A stretch of 64,000 nt of DNA. Source: Actinomycetota bacterium. Lineage in GTDB: Bacteria; Actinomycetota; Nitriliruptoria; Nitriliruptorales; Nitriliruptoraceae. Positions 1 through 8,134 of this stretch are shown here, piece after piece. Under the pieces are notes generated by a model. The model made no database searches. It was not told the DNA's origin and saw nothing but the letters and a program-made list of their open reading frames with translations. Made by a program: the position numbers and the translations under genes. The DNA lies in contig JAHWKY010000014.1 in the NCBI GenBank assembly GCA_019347575.1, forward strand, positions 55,806 to 119,805, written 5' to 3'. Positions within the stretch are counted from its first letter, which is position 1. Each line of letters begins with the position of its first letter.

Positions 1-596
1 GAACGGACCGGGAGGGCGGGGGCGCACCTCGGGTCCACGCCCGCCCCATCGACATACCCAAGGCCACGGCGGCGGTCGCCGAACTGCTCGACGCTCTCGG
101 TCTCGACCGCAGCGACGAGGGCCTGGCCCGGACTCCGGCGCGGGTGGCGCGGATGTTCGCCGAGCTGCTGACGCCCGAGACGTTCCGTGCCACCACCTTC
201 CCCAACGATGCGGGCTACGACGAACTCGTCCTCGTGTCCGACATCCGCTTCACCGCGCTGTGCGAGCACCACCTGCTGCCGTTCCGTGGCGTCGCGCACG
301 TCGGCTACCTCCCGGGCGCCCGCATCATCGGCCTGTCCAAGCTCGCGCGGCTGGTCGAAGCCCACGCACGTCGACCGCAGTTGCAGGAGCGGATGACCAC
401 CCAGATCGCCGACTGGTTGCGCGAGCACGTCGCCCCGAGGGGGGTCGGCGTGGTCATCGACGCCGAGCACCTCTGCATGAGCATCCGAGGCGTGCGCACC
501 GCGGGGGCTCGGACCGTGACTTCGACCCTGTACGGCCTCGTGCGTGAGGACCCCGCCGCACGCCAGGAGTTCCTCACGCTCACCCGACGGACCTGA
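1..596 (+). CDS. folE: GTP cyclohydrolase I (3' part, 5' end outside window)
   Basis: Converts GTP to 7,8-dihydroneopterin triphosphate, the first step of folate and pterin synthesis, in the cytoplasm. The frame is open from base 3 to the TGA at 594-596 (197 residues visible) with no earlier start, so the true start lies upstream of the window. Family signatures are present: TPxRVARMF near the N-terminus, the zinc site CEHH (Cys about residue 87 of the visible part) and the second zinc cysteine in EHLCMSIRGVR (about residue 158). Folate enzymes usually neighbour folE; here the next gene, 11 bases downstream, is a flavoprotein reductase, so the two may be co-transcribed. Confidence 0.95.
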   Translation, partial: TDREGGGAPRVHARPIDIPKATAAVAELLDALGLDRSDEGLARTPARVARMFAELLTPETFRATTFPNDAGYDELVLVSDIRFTALCEHHLLPFRGVAHVGYLPGARIIGLSKLARLVEAHARRPQLQERMTTQIADWLREHVAPRGVGVVIDAEHLCMSIRGVRTAGARTVTSTLYGLVREDPAARQEFLTLTRRT

Positions 597-607
597 AGGA
601 GGCGACC

Positions 608-1837
608 ATGCCCAGTAGCCCCACAGCCATCGTTGTCATCGGAGGCGGCCTCGCCGCCGCGACGGCGGTCGGGACCCTGCGCGACGAGGGCCACGAGGGC
701 ACCATCACGCTCGTCACCGAGGAGCCGGAGCGTCCCTACGAGCGACCGCCGCTATCGAAGAAGGTGCTGATCGGCGACGACCCGCCCGATGTCGCGTACG
801 TCCACCCGGCCAACTTCTACGACGAGCACGGCATCGCCTTGTTGACGGACGACGCGGCGACGACCATCGACCGCAACGCTCGCGCCGTGACCACCCGCTC
901 CGGCCGCCACCTCCGCTACGACCGTCTCCTGATCGCGACCGGCGCAGCGCCCCGCCGGCTGCCCGGCAACGACCTGGCACGCGTCGTGACGCTGCGCACC
1001 ATGGCCGAGGCGATGTGGCTGCGCGACTCGTTGGCCGACGTGACCCACGTGACGGTCGTCGGCGCAGGCTGGATCGGTTGCGAGGTCGCCGCCGCGGCCC
1101 GGACCGTCGGGACCGACGTCACGATGGTCGACCCGCTACAGGTACCCCTCCAGCGGGTGCTCGGCGAGCACATCGGATCGGTCTTCGCCGGACTGCACCA
1201 CGACCACGACGTGGACCTACGGCTCGGTGTCAGCGTCGACGAGATGAGGGGCGACGGGCACGTCGCCCAGGTGCGGCTGAGCGACGGATCGAACCTCGAC
1301 ACCGAGCTCGTCGTCGTCGGCATCGGCGTCGTCCCCCGCACCGAGCTCGCCGCACAGGCAGGTCTCGACGTCAGGGACGGGATCCTCGTCGACGCCTCGC
1401 TCGCCACCAGCGACCCGCGGATCCTGGCAGCGGGAGACGTCGCGAGCGCCTGGCATCCCCGCTACGGACGTAACGTGCGCGTGGAACACTGGGCCAACGC
1501 GCTCAACCAGGGCCGCACGGCGGCACGCAACCTGCTCGGGGCGGGGGATGTCTACGCGCGGCTCCCGTACTTCTTCAGCGACCAGTACGACCTGGGACTC
1601 GAGTTCGTGGGTCACACCGCCGAGGCGGACGACGTCGTCGTGCGTGGCGACCTCGATGCGCGGGAGTTCACGGCGTTCTGGACGGCGTCCGATCGCGTCG
1701 TGGCGGCGATGGCCGTCAACACCTGGGGCGTCGTCGAGGATCTCGAGGCCATCATCGACAGCGCGGCCCCGCTGGATCGCCGCCGACTGGTGGATGCCGA
1801 CATCCCCCTGCGGGAGCTCTCGCCGCTCGCGAGCTGA
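608..1837 (+). CDS. FAD-dependent pyridine nucleotide-disulfide oxidoreductase, ferredoxin/rubredoxin reductase type
   Basis: 409 residues. It probably transfers electrons from NAD(P)H through FAD to a small redox protein such as ferredoxin or rubredoxin. An FAD dinucleotide fold opens the protein (VVIGGGLAAATA), a second NAD(P)-binding fold is at about residue 150 (VVGAGWIGCEVA), and the FAD-contacting AAGDVA motif is near residue 275. The C-terminal part (YFFSDQYDLGLEFVG) matches the reductase C-terminal domain of this family. No redox-active CxxxxC pair is seen, which separates it from lipoamide dehydrogenase types. The ATG follows GAAGGAGG at good spacing, 11 bases after folE. Its partner ferredoxin is not in the window. 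Confidence 0.85.
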   Translation: MPSSPTAIVVIGGGLAAATAVGTLRDEGHEGTITLVTEEPERPYERPPLSKKVLIGDDPPDVAYVHPANFYDEHGIALLTDDAATTIDRNARAVTTRSGRHLRYDRLLIATGAAPRRLPGNDLARVVTLRTMAEAMWLRDSLADVTHVTVVGAGWIGCEVAAAARTVGTDVTMVDPLQVPLQRVLGEHIGSVFAGLHHDHDVDLRLGVSVDEMRGDGHVAQVRLSDGSNLDTELVVVGIGVVPRTELAAQAGLDVRDGILVDASLATSDPRILAAGDVASAWHPRYGRNVRVEHWANALNQGRTAARNLLGAGDVYARLPYFFSDQYDLGLEFVGHTAEADDVVVRGDLDAREFTAFWTASDRVVAAMAVNTWGVVEDLEAIIDSAAPLDRRRLVDADIPLRELSPLAS

Positions 1838-1926
1838 CGCCGCCGGCCGCCCCAACACATCGGCGTCGTCGACGCGTTCCGGGCGCAGGCGTGGGGAGCC
1901 GCCGTTCCCGGTCGCGCTGGGGGGGC

Positions 1927-2085
1927 GACCGGCTACCCTCCTCGTACGCCGAGCCCGGACACCGTCCGGGACGGGGGACCCAAGGTTCTGGGGCGAGTCC
2001 CGGCGCGAGCCGGGTAGGGCGGCCCTCCGGCCCGAGCCCGTCAGCTAACCCCGTAGGCGCGAGGAGGACGCCGGCCACTCGGCTC
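1927..2085 (+). promoter_or_regulatory. Cyclic-di-AMP riboswitch (ydaO/yuaA class)
   Basis: The 312-base gap before the stress-protein gene carries the conserved blocks of the ydaO/yuaA RNA in order: a CCCGGAC/GTCCGGG hairpin (1954-1970), GGGGGACCCAAGG (1973-1985), TGGGGCGAG (about 1989), GGGTAGGGCGGCC (about 2012), and CCCGTCAGCTAACCCCGTAGG (2037-2057) followed by GAGGAGG. This class binds cyclic-di-AMP and in actinobacteria usually sits before cell-wall hydrolase or potassium-transport genes. The call rests on recognising the consensus; a covariance-model search has not been run. Outer boundaries are approximate. Confidence 0.85.
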
Positions 2086-2097
2086 CTCGACCTAGCC

Positions 2098-2115
2098 CCG
2101 CGGTAGCTGCCGCGG
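2098..2115 (+). promoter_or_regulatory. Hairpin, possible riboswitch expression platform
   Basis: CCGCGG, six loop bases, CCGCGG, directly after the riboswitch aptamer and 34 bases before the GTG start of the stress-protein gene. No T-tract follows, so Rho-independent termination is doubtful; anti-terminator pairing or control of translation is possible. Confidence 0.35.
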
Positions 2116-2149
2116 CCGTCCCGCCGCCCTGCGCGAGCGAGGAGCGAAC

Positions 2150-3262
2150 GTGACCCTCGGAACCACGATCGTCGTCCCGATCGCCAACCCGTCGTCGATC
2201 CGACGGCTGCTCGAGATGGCGGCGCCGATCGCCGCGCCCGACGCGGGACGCGTCGTACCGCTCACCGTCTTGCGCCCCGATGCGGATGCGGATGAGCGGG
2301 CGCACGCCTGGCGTGGCCTGGCTGACGCCGAAGCCTTGGGGCAGGAACTGGGCATCTCCGTCCGAGGCCGCGTCATCGAGTCGTCCGATGTCGCCAAGGG
2401 CGTCCTCGAAGCGATGGGGGAGCTCGAGGCGACGCTGGTCGTGATGGGCTGGCGCGGTCGCAGCTCCACGAGCAACATCTTCGGCGTGCTCATCGACACG
2501 ATCGTCGGTCGCTCGGCGGTGCCGCTGGCGGTGGTGCGGCTGGGCACCGAGCCGGTACGTCGGATCGTGCTGCCGGTCAGCGCCGACCACCTGCTCCCCG
2601 GCGGTGGCCGGGGGCTCGGACTCGCTGCCGAGATCGGTCGCCGGTTGGATGCGGCGTCTCCCGAACCGATGACCGTGCTGCGCACGGGACCGCGTGAGGT
2701 CGAGCTGCCCGAGGAGGTCGAGCGTCTCGCCGACCGCGTGCATCACGACCCCCGCCGCACAGACGATGCCGTCGGAGCGTTCGCCCGCCCCGACGATGCC
2801 GTGGTGGCGGCGGTCGCCCCGACCGTGTCGGGACTGCGCGCGGCCACCACCCACCTCGCCTGGTCGGCTCCGGAGTCGACGCTCGTCGTCGCGATCGACG
2901 TGGGCCCCACTCCCCAGGATGGTCTCGCGTCAGCCGTGGAAGGGGCGGGGCGGCCCGCCCCGCGCCAAGCCGAGCAGCCGGTAGGGCGCACCGTGCGGAT
3001 CGTGGTGACCGCCCGGATGCCGGATCAGAGCTCGACGCGAGCCGACGATCTCGAACGGGTGCTTCGGGGTGCCGGGGCGACCGAGCACGTGATGGCGTGG
3101 TGGCCCGCATCCGATCCGCATCCGCACGTGCGGGCGACGGTGACCGTGCGAGCATCGTCGGTGAACGCGGCGATGTCCGCGGTCATGGTCGCGGTGCACG
3201 AGGCGCCGGCGTTCCGGGGCGCCGAGATCAGCTACGACGTGGACCGCGCGAGCCAGCTCTGA
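2150..3262 (+). CDS. Universal stress protein (UspA-like) protein, riboswitch-controlled
   Basis: 370 residues, starting at GTG after a GGAG Shine-Dalgarno; no signal peptide or membrane segment. Residues about 1-135 form a Usp domain that ends with the family's nucleotide-site region (VMGWRGRSSTSNIFG), and a second, weaker Usp-like unit follows from about residue 140 (IVLPVSADHLLPGGGRG). The last 100 residues are not recognised. The same VIGWRG signature recurs in the C-terminal tail of the permease at 40155-42488. Usp proteins bind ATP or cyclic nucleotides and act in stress or transport control. The c-di-AMP riboswitch upstream suggests expression follows c-di-AMP, i.e. osmotic or envelope status. 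Cytosolic; exact role unknown. Confidence 0.75.
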   Translation: MTLGTTIVVPIANPSSIRRLLEMAAPIAAPDAGRVVPLTVLRPDADADERAHAWRGLADAEALGQELGISVRGRVIESSDVAKGVLEAMGELEATLVVMGWRGRSSTSNIFGVLIDTIVGRSAVPLAVVRLGTEPVRRIVLPVSADHLLPGGGRGLGLAAEIGRRLDAASPEPMTVLRTGPREVELPEEVERLADRVHHDPRRTDDAVGAFARPDDAVVAAVAPTVSGLRAATTHLAWSAPESTLVVAIDVGPTPQDGLASAVEGAGRPAPRQAEQPVGRTVRIVVTARMPDQSSTRADDLERVLRGAGATEHVMAWWPASDPHPHVRATVTVRASSVNAAMSAVMVAVHEAPAFRGAEISYDVDRASQL

Positions 3263-3351
3263 GTCCGGTGAGGACGGGGTCGCGGAAGCGGCCTGGGCAC
3301 TCAGGCTGTGCTACCGCTTCGCTACTTGAGCACTAGGCCACCAAAAGTGCC

Positions 3352-4017
3352 CTAGCCGGCGCCGCGACCGACGGGCCAGAGCAGGACCGGGATGGTGCGC
3401 AGGAGGAGCACGACGTCGCGCCCCACCGATGGGTTGCGCGCGTAGTCGAGATCGAGCGCGACCCGTTCGTGGTCGGGCAGACGGTTGCGGCCCGAGACCT
3501 GCCAGGGGCCGGTCAGTCCCGGCGTGACCGCGAAGTAGGTCCCGAGGTCGGGACCGTACGCACTGAGCTCCGACGCCGACCAGCGTGGCCGCGGGCCCAC
3601 CAGGCTCATGTCGCCGCGTAGGACGTTCAGCAGCTGGGGGAGCTCGTCGAGGCTGAGGACACGCAGGATCCTGCCGACCCGCGTCACCCGAGGGTCGTTG
3701 CGGAGCTTGCCGTGCTCCCGGAAGTGGTCGCGGTGATCGGGGTGGTCGAGCAGCGCCGTGATGCGCTCGTCGGCGCCGTCCACCATCGTCCGGAACTTCA
3801 GGATGTGGAACGAGCGCCCGCCTCGGCCGTAGCGACGCTGCCGGTAGAGCACCGGCCCGCGTGAGCTGAGCGCGACCAGGAGCGCGACGAGGAGCCCGAG
3901 CGGCAGCAGCACGACGAGCGCCACCGACCCGACGGCCACGTCGAGGACCCGTTTCGACAGCGGTAGCGGTTGCGGCTCGGCATCTTCGATGACCGCGACC
4001 GGAGGAACGAGAGCCAA
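3352..4017 (-). CDS. Undecaprenyl-phosphate sugar-1-phosphate transferase (bacterial sugar transferase family)
   Basis: Moves a sugar-1-phosphate from an NDP-sugar to undecaprenyl phosphate at the inner face of the membrane, the first step of glycan repeat synthesis. 221 residues: one hydrophobic anchor (about residues 30-52, [19 protein letters not shown]), then the catalytic core with [10 protein letters not shown] and [15 protein letters not shown]. This is the short, PglC-like form without the extra N-terminal helices of WbaP/WcaJ. The only in-frame initiator before the membrane segment is TTG at 4017. The open frame extends to about 4126 without ATG or GTG and reads protein-like, so the start is uncertain. 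It closes a four-gene minus-strand block of glycosyltransferases. Confidence 0.9.
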   Translation of the reverse strand: MALVPPVAVIEDAEPQPLPLSKRVLDVAVGSVALVVLLPLGLLVALLVALSSRGPVLYRQRRYGRGGRSFHILKFRTMVDGADERITALLDHPDHRDHFREHGKLRNDPRVTRVGRILRVLSLDELPQLLNVLRGDMSLVGPRPRWSASELSAYGPDLGTYFAVTPGLTGPWQVSGRNRLPDHERVALDLDYARNPSVGRDVVLLLRTIPVLLWPVGRGAG

Positions 4018-4102
4018 CTCACCGATGTGCTCGGTGAACGGGACACGTTCGACGACGGCGTCGGCGCTGACGGTCGACCTCCCCTTCGGACCGGGCGGAA
4101 CG

Positions 4103-5230
4103 TTACACGCTGGCGCCGCCCGGTGTGGTCACGTCGCGGTAGACCCCCAGCGTCGCCCGAGCCATGAGCGCGACGTCGAAGCGCTCCGTGAGTTCCTCCG
4201 CTGCGGCACGCACCAGCCCGGAAGCGAGTCGATCGTCAGCGAGGACTCGCCGGACGGCCGCTGCCAGGACGACCGGATCGTCACGCGGGACGAGCAGGCC
4301 CGTCACCTCGTGCGTCACCACGTCGACGGTCCCGACGACGTCGGTGGCGACGACGGGGACGCCCGCCCGGAAGGCCTCCAGCGGCACGTACGGGGCTCCC
4401 TCCCACCGCGATGGCAACACGAGCACGTCGAACTGCGGCAGCAGCGCCGCGGCGTCCTCGACGTGGCCCAGCAGGTGGACCCGTGAGGACAGGTCGGTGG
4501 CGTGCACCTGGGCGGCGACGGCCTCGGCTCGGGGACCATCGCCGACCACCACGACGTGGACGTGGCTGGGGAGCAGACGGGCGGCCGTCACGAGCACGTC
4601 GGGGCCCTTCTGCCGGGCGAGTCGGCCGACGAAGCCGACGATGGACGCATCGTCCGGCACCCCCCGCTCGTTGCGAAGGTTCCTCCCCGAGGGTCTGGGC
4701 GCCCGTGGGTCGATCCCGTTGGGGATCACCACCACCTGGTCCGGGCGCGCCGCCCCGGCTGCCAGGAGCAGGTCGCGCTCGCTGCTGGAGACGGCGACGA
4801 TGGCGGTCGCGAGCGGTGCGAGCGAGCGTTCCACTAGGCGAACGGCGCGGGAGGGGTGCAGCCCGTTGGGGGTGTAGACGACCGCAGCCCGACGCGCGGC
4901 GGCGAGACGAGCGACGGTTCCTCCGACGGTGGCGTGACCGTGCACGACATCGGGCCGCAGGCGGGTGGTGAGGCGACGGACCTCGATGATGGCGCGCCCC
5001 AGGTCGGGGTGAAGGGGCTGGCGCCGCATCGGGGCGCGGTGGACCGTCACCCCGAGCTGTGCGAGCGCGCGAGCGGTGGCCTCCGGGTCGTGCTCTCCAC
5101 GGATGCTCGGCTTCCGGGGTAGGACCACGTGGTGGTCCGCCGGGACGTGGCGCACCAGGTCGAGCAGGTGACGGCCGGTGCCGTGAGCCGTCGCCTCGAT
5201 GACGTGCAGGACCTTCAACCGGTCAGGCAC
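4103..5230 (-). CDS. Glycosyltransferase, GT4 family
   Basis: 375 residues from GTG at 5230, chosen because a GGAGG lies about 10 bases upstream and because it overlaps the preceding gene's stop by 16 bases; a longer frame to 5272 adds an unlikely arginine-rich leader. N-terminal Rossmann unit (LKVLHVIEATAHGTGRHLLDL) and C-terminal GT-B unit with PNGID, FVGRLARQKGPDVL and the E-x7-E motif EGAPYVPLE. GT4 enzymes are retaining transferases using NDP-sugars at the cytosolic membrane face. Second-last gene of the 3352-7409 block. Acceptor and sugar cannot be told from sequence. Confidence 0.88.
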   Translation of the reverse strand: MPDRLKVLHVIEATAHGTGRHLLDLVRHVPADHHVVLPRKPSIRGEHDPEATARALAQLGVTVHRAPMRRQPLHPDLGRAIIEVRRLTTRLRPDVVHGHATVGGTVARLAAARRAAVVYTPNGLHPSRAVRLVERSLAPLATAIVAVSSSERDLLLAAGAARPDQVVVIPNGIDPRAPRPSGRNLRNERGVPDDASIVGFVGRLARQKGPDVLVTAARLLPSHVHVVVVGDGPRAEAVAAQVHATDLSSRVHLLGHVEDAAALLPQFDVLVLPSRWEGAPYVPLEAFRAGVPVVATDVVGTVDVVTHEVTGLLVPRDDPVVLAAAVRRVLADDRLASGLVRAAAEELTERFDVALMARATLGVYRDVTTPGGASV

Positions 5231-6324
5231 GCGGCGTACACCTCCTCGGTCCTCGCCACGGTGGAGTCCCACGTGAACGTCCTCGCGCGGGAGCGGCCAC
5301 GTGCCGTCAGGTCCGCGACGAGCTGGTCGTCGCGCGCCAGCTCATCCAGCGCCTCGGCCCAAACGCCGACATCCAGCACGTCGAGTAGCCACGCCCCGTC
5401 ACCGACGACCTCGGGGATGGCACCGGTCCGCGCGGCGAGCACCGGTGTCCCCGCGGCCATCGCCTCGAGCGGTACCAGCCCGAAGCCCTCGTCGAGTGCG
5501 GGGTGGAGGACCGCTCTGGCACCGGCCACCAGGGCCGGGAGGTCGTCATCCGGGACGAACCCGACGAACCGCACCCGCTCGAGCACCCCGAGCTCCGACG
5601 CGACGTCCCGGAGCGACCGCTCGGCTCCGCCGGGAGGACCCGCGACGACGAGTGGGAGGTCAGAGCGCGCCCGCGCCAACGCTCGGACCGCGGTGACGAG
5701 ACCCTTGCGCGCCACGAGCCCGCCGAGGGCCAGCCAGTACCCCTCCGCCGGTAGGCCGAAGGGCACCGGCCCGCCGGGAGGCTGTCGGAAGCGATCGTCC
5801 ACGCCTTCGTGCACCACGTGCACGCGAGTCGGGTCCACAGGGAGCGCGCGTGACAGGCGGTCCGCGACGACGCGGGAGGGCACGATGACCGCCGCCGCCT
5901 CGGGCAGCCGTCTCGCGATGCCGCGGAACAGCAACCCCCCACGGCGCGGGGACCACCTCGGCTGCTCCAGCGGGAACAGATCGTGGACGGTGTAGATGGT
6001 CGGTACGTCCGCCGGGACCGCGACGACGCCGTCAGCGACGTGCACGAGGTCGACGCTCGGCACCAGACGGTCGATGCGAGGTCGACCCGTCAGGGTCCAT
6101 GCCGCCAGGACCCCGCGCCGGGTCCCGCCGATGCGCACGGTCGGGGCGGGCGCCCAGGACGGCGCCGCATCGCCGCGGTCGAACGGGGCGACGAGGACGA
6201 CGTCGTAGACCTCCCGCCGCACCAGCCCGCCCGCGAGCTGCACGAGGTAGCGGCCGAGCCCCGTCATGTGCTCCAGCGGCGCATCGAGGCGGTGGGCAGC
6301 GAGCGCGACCAACGGGGCGGTCAC
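5215..6324 (-). CDS. Glycosyltransferase, GT4 family
   Basis: 369 residues. GT-B fold of the mannosyltransferase-like GT4 type: the N-terminal domain carries a glycine-rich loop (TGLGRYLVQLAGGL) and a YTVHDLFPLE segment, and the C-terminal nucleotide-sugar domain has LGGLVARKGLVTAV and E-x7-E (EGFGLVPLE). It overlaps the upstream gene by 4 bases and the downstream gene by 16, so the block is translated as a coupled unit. Probably adds a sugar to the lipid-linked glycan begun by the sugar-phosphate transferase at 3352-4017. Confidence 0.88.
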   Translation of the reverse strand: MTAPLVALAAHRLDAPLEHMTGLGRYLVQLAGGLVRREVYDVVLVAPFDRGDAAPSWAPAPTVRIGGTRRGVLAAWTLTGRPRIDRLVPSVDLVHVADGVVAVPADVPTIYTVHDLFPLEQPRWSPRRGGLLFRGIARRLPEAAAVIVPSRVVADRLSRALPVDPTRVHVVHEGVDDRFRQPPGGPVPFGLPAEGYWLALGGLVARKGLVTAVRALARARSDLPLVVAGPPGGAERSLRDVASELGVLERVRFVGFVPDDDLPALVAGARAVLHPALDEGFGLVPLEAMAAGTPVLAARTGAIPEVVGDGAWLLDVLDVGVWAEALDELARDDQLVADLTARGRSRARTFTWDSTVARTEEVYAACLTG

Positions 6325-7409
6325 CTCGTCACCAGCCCCTCGTACAGGCGGACCCAGGTCTCGATCGTCGTCCCGGTCGAACCGTGTCGCGTACCAGGTG
6401 GGGTGCGGTCCGGATCCTCGGTGCCGAGGTCCAGGGCGCGCTGCAGGGCGGCCACCAGGGCGGCAACGTCCTCGACCGGCACGAACGAGATGGCGTCGCC
6501 GTCCGTGCCCTGCTCGCGGAGCGCTGGCAGATCGCTGGCGACCGCCGGGATGCCGACGCGGAGCGCCTGCGCGAACGCCAGTCCCTGGGTCTCGGTACGC
6601 GAGGGTTGCACGTACACGCGAGCGCGAGCGACGAGCGGCCAGGGATCATCGACGTGGCCCCGGAAGTGCACGGCACCGACCAGGTCGCGAGCCGCGGAGC
6701 GCTCGCGGAGTGCCCGCTCGTAAGCGGGTTGGTGCGGGTCCGCGGCACCCACGAGATCGAGTTCGATGTCGGGGCGCGAGGACCGGAGCTGCCCGACCGC
6801 CTCGAGCAGCACGTCCTGGCCCTTGGTCGGATGCAGCCGGCCCACGGTGGCGATCCGGGCGGGGTCCCGAGGGTCCCACCTGACGGACGCCGGGCCGATG
6901 TGCCCTGCAACGACCGCGACCGGTGCCCCGAGCCCACGCAACCGCGCCGCCGCCGCAGCCGAGGGAGCGACCGCGAGGTGGACGATCGCGGCGCACACGC
7001 GGTCGAGGGGGCGAGGCGCAGCGAGAGCGTGGGCGTGCCACACCACCTTCGCCCGGGCCAGCCGGGCGGGCACCCCGTACAGGAGCACCGCACGATGGTC
7101 GTTGAGGTGCACCACGTCGGACCCTCGCAACGCGGTCGCCGAACGCCGCCAGTAGCCCGGCAGGCGGCTGAGTGCAGCCGCCCCGGCGCGCCCGCCGTAG
7201 GAGCTGAGCGGACCCGTGGCAGGGACGACGACGGTCGCTACCCCGTCCCGCGCGAGCGACCGGGTCAGCGGGCCCAGGGCCGGGGCGATGACGCGGACGT
7301 CCCACCCCGCACCGCGTAGCTCCGAGACCAGCCAGCGCAGCTGCGACTGACTACCGCCCCGCAGATGGGGGTAGGCATCCGCGAGCGTGATACGCCGTGC
7401 TCGGGTCAC
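6321..7409 (-). CDS. Glycosyltransferase, GT4 family
   Basis: 362 residues, first gene of the four-gene minus-strand block. The N-terminal acceptor domain has GGSQSQLRWLVSELRGAGW; the C-terminal domain has VGRLHPTKGQDVLLEAVGQL and a SRTETQGLAFAQAL segment in which the second glutamate of the usual E-x7-E motif is glutamine. That change occurs in some GT4 members, so activity is still plausible. Cytosolic or membrane-associated; sugar and acceptor unknown. Confidence 0.85.
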   Translation of the reverse strand: MTRARRITLADAYPHLRGGSQSQLRWLVSELRGAGWDVRVIAPALGPLTRSLARDGVATVVVPATGPLSSYGGRAGAAALSRLPGYWRRSATALRGSDVVHLNDHRAVLLYGVPARLARAKVVWHAHALAAPRPLDRVCAAIVHLAVAPSAAAAARLRGLGAPVAVVAGHIGPASVRWDPRDPARIATVGRLHPTKGQDVLLEAVGQLRSSRPDIELDLVGAADPHQPAYERALRERSAARDLVGAVHFRGHVDDPWPLVARARVYVQPSRTETQGLAFAQALRVGIPAVASDLPALREQGTDGDAISFVPVEDVAALVAALQRALDLGTEDPDRTPPGTRHGSTGTTIETWVRLYEGLVTR

Positions 7410-7531
7410 GCGGCCTCCAGCGCGCGGAAGCGGAGGGTGGGACAGCGCAGCCTACGAGAGCAGCCCGGCCACACCCACGCGCGCACCCCGACCCGGGGCG
7501 GGAGCCGCTTCGCCGTGCTGGACGAACGAGG

Positions 7532-7563
7532 TTGACGCATCCGTGCTCGACATGCTCTACAGT
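7532..7563 (+). promoter_or_regulatory. Candidate sigma-70-type promoter
   Basis: TTGACG (7532-7537) followed by a -10-like element, TCTACA at 7556-7561 (18-base spacer) or TACAGT at 7558-7563 (20-base spacer), in the gap between the divergent glycosyltransferase block and the secreted-protein gene at 7633. Only the -35 box is a good match. Confidence 0.35.
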
Positions 7564-7632
7564 GTCCCGCCGACAGCATCCAGCACCATGACGCGCCGTC
7601 CCGGCACGGTCGGGCGCGGAAGAGGGGTAACC

Positions 7633-8091
7633 ATGAACCGGATCCCGATCATCACCGCGATCCTCACCGGGCTGCTGTTGCTGCTGCCCGCGGCCGGCCA
7701 CGCGCAGGACTACCCGCCGACGTCAGGCGGGATCTCGGTCGCCTGCTCGTTCGACGGCACCACCGTCTCCTGCAGCGGCCGCGGCTTCCAACCCTCGAGC
7801 GAGGTGACCGCGCGGGTGTTCGCCGCCGGCTCCACGACCGCCCGCCGCACGGACACGCTGACCGCGAACGCGCAGGGCGAGGTCCTCCACCGCTTCGAGC
7901 CGGTGTGCGACGTGAACTCGATCGACGTCGAGATGAGCGGGACCGACGCCAACGGCAGCGCCGGCTCCGCCCGCGCGACCGTCGACATCTCGAACTGCAC
8001 GGGCGCGACGCCTCAGACCGGCGGTGGTGCGGCCCTGCTCGGACTGGTCGCGCTCGGCGGCTTCACGGCACTCGCCCGGCGTCGCCGCTGA
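7633..8091 (+). CDS. Small secreted protein with LPxTG-like C-terminal sorting tail
   Basis: 152 residues from ATG after AGAGGGG. A classic signal peptide (about residues 1-25, hydrophobic core ITAILTGLLLLLPAAGHA) precedes a single short domain with four cysteines that could form two disulfides (CSFDGTTVSC early, then two more). The C-terminus reads TPQTGGG, a hydrophobic helix and ARRRR, the layout of a cell-wall sorting signal with a non-canonical motif. Similar tails occur in the proteins at 45603 and 52784, and a class F sortase is encoded at 49136. No enzymatic motif is recognised. Stands alone between two glycan blocks; surface-exposed by inference. Confidence 0.7.
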   Translation: MNRIPIITAILTGLLLLLPAAGHAQDYPPTSGGISVACSFDGTTVSCSGRGFQPSSEVTARVFAAGSTTARRTDTLTANAQGEVLHRFEPVCDVNSIDVEMSGTDANGSAGSARATVDISNCTGATPQTGGGAALLGLVALGGFTALARRRR

Positions 8092-8104
8092 CCTCCCCAA
8101 CCCC

Positions 8105-8134
8105 GTGATCCCGCGCCCGGTGGCGCGGGATCAC
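8105..8134. terminator. Bidirectional hairpin between convergent genes
   Basis: A perfect 13-bp stem GTGATCCCGCGCC / GGCGCGGGATCAC with a 4-base loop, sitting between the stop codons of the convergent genes at 7633-8091 and 8131-10218 and overlapping the latter's stop. No T-run follows on either side, common for GC-rich actinobacterial terminators. Confidence 0.75.

Noticed and set aside
3263..3351. Rho-independent terminator between the convergent Usp and sugar-transferase genes
   Set aside because: Only a 5-bp CTAGG/CCTAG stem with a long loop was found; too weak to call.
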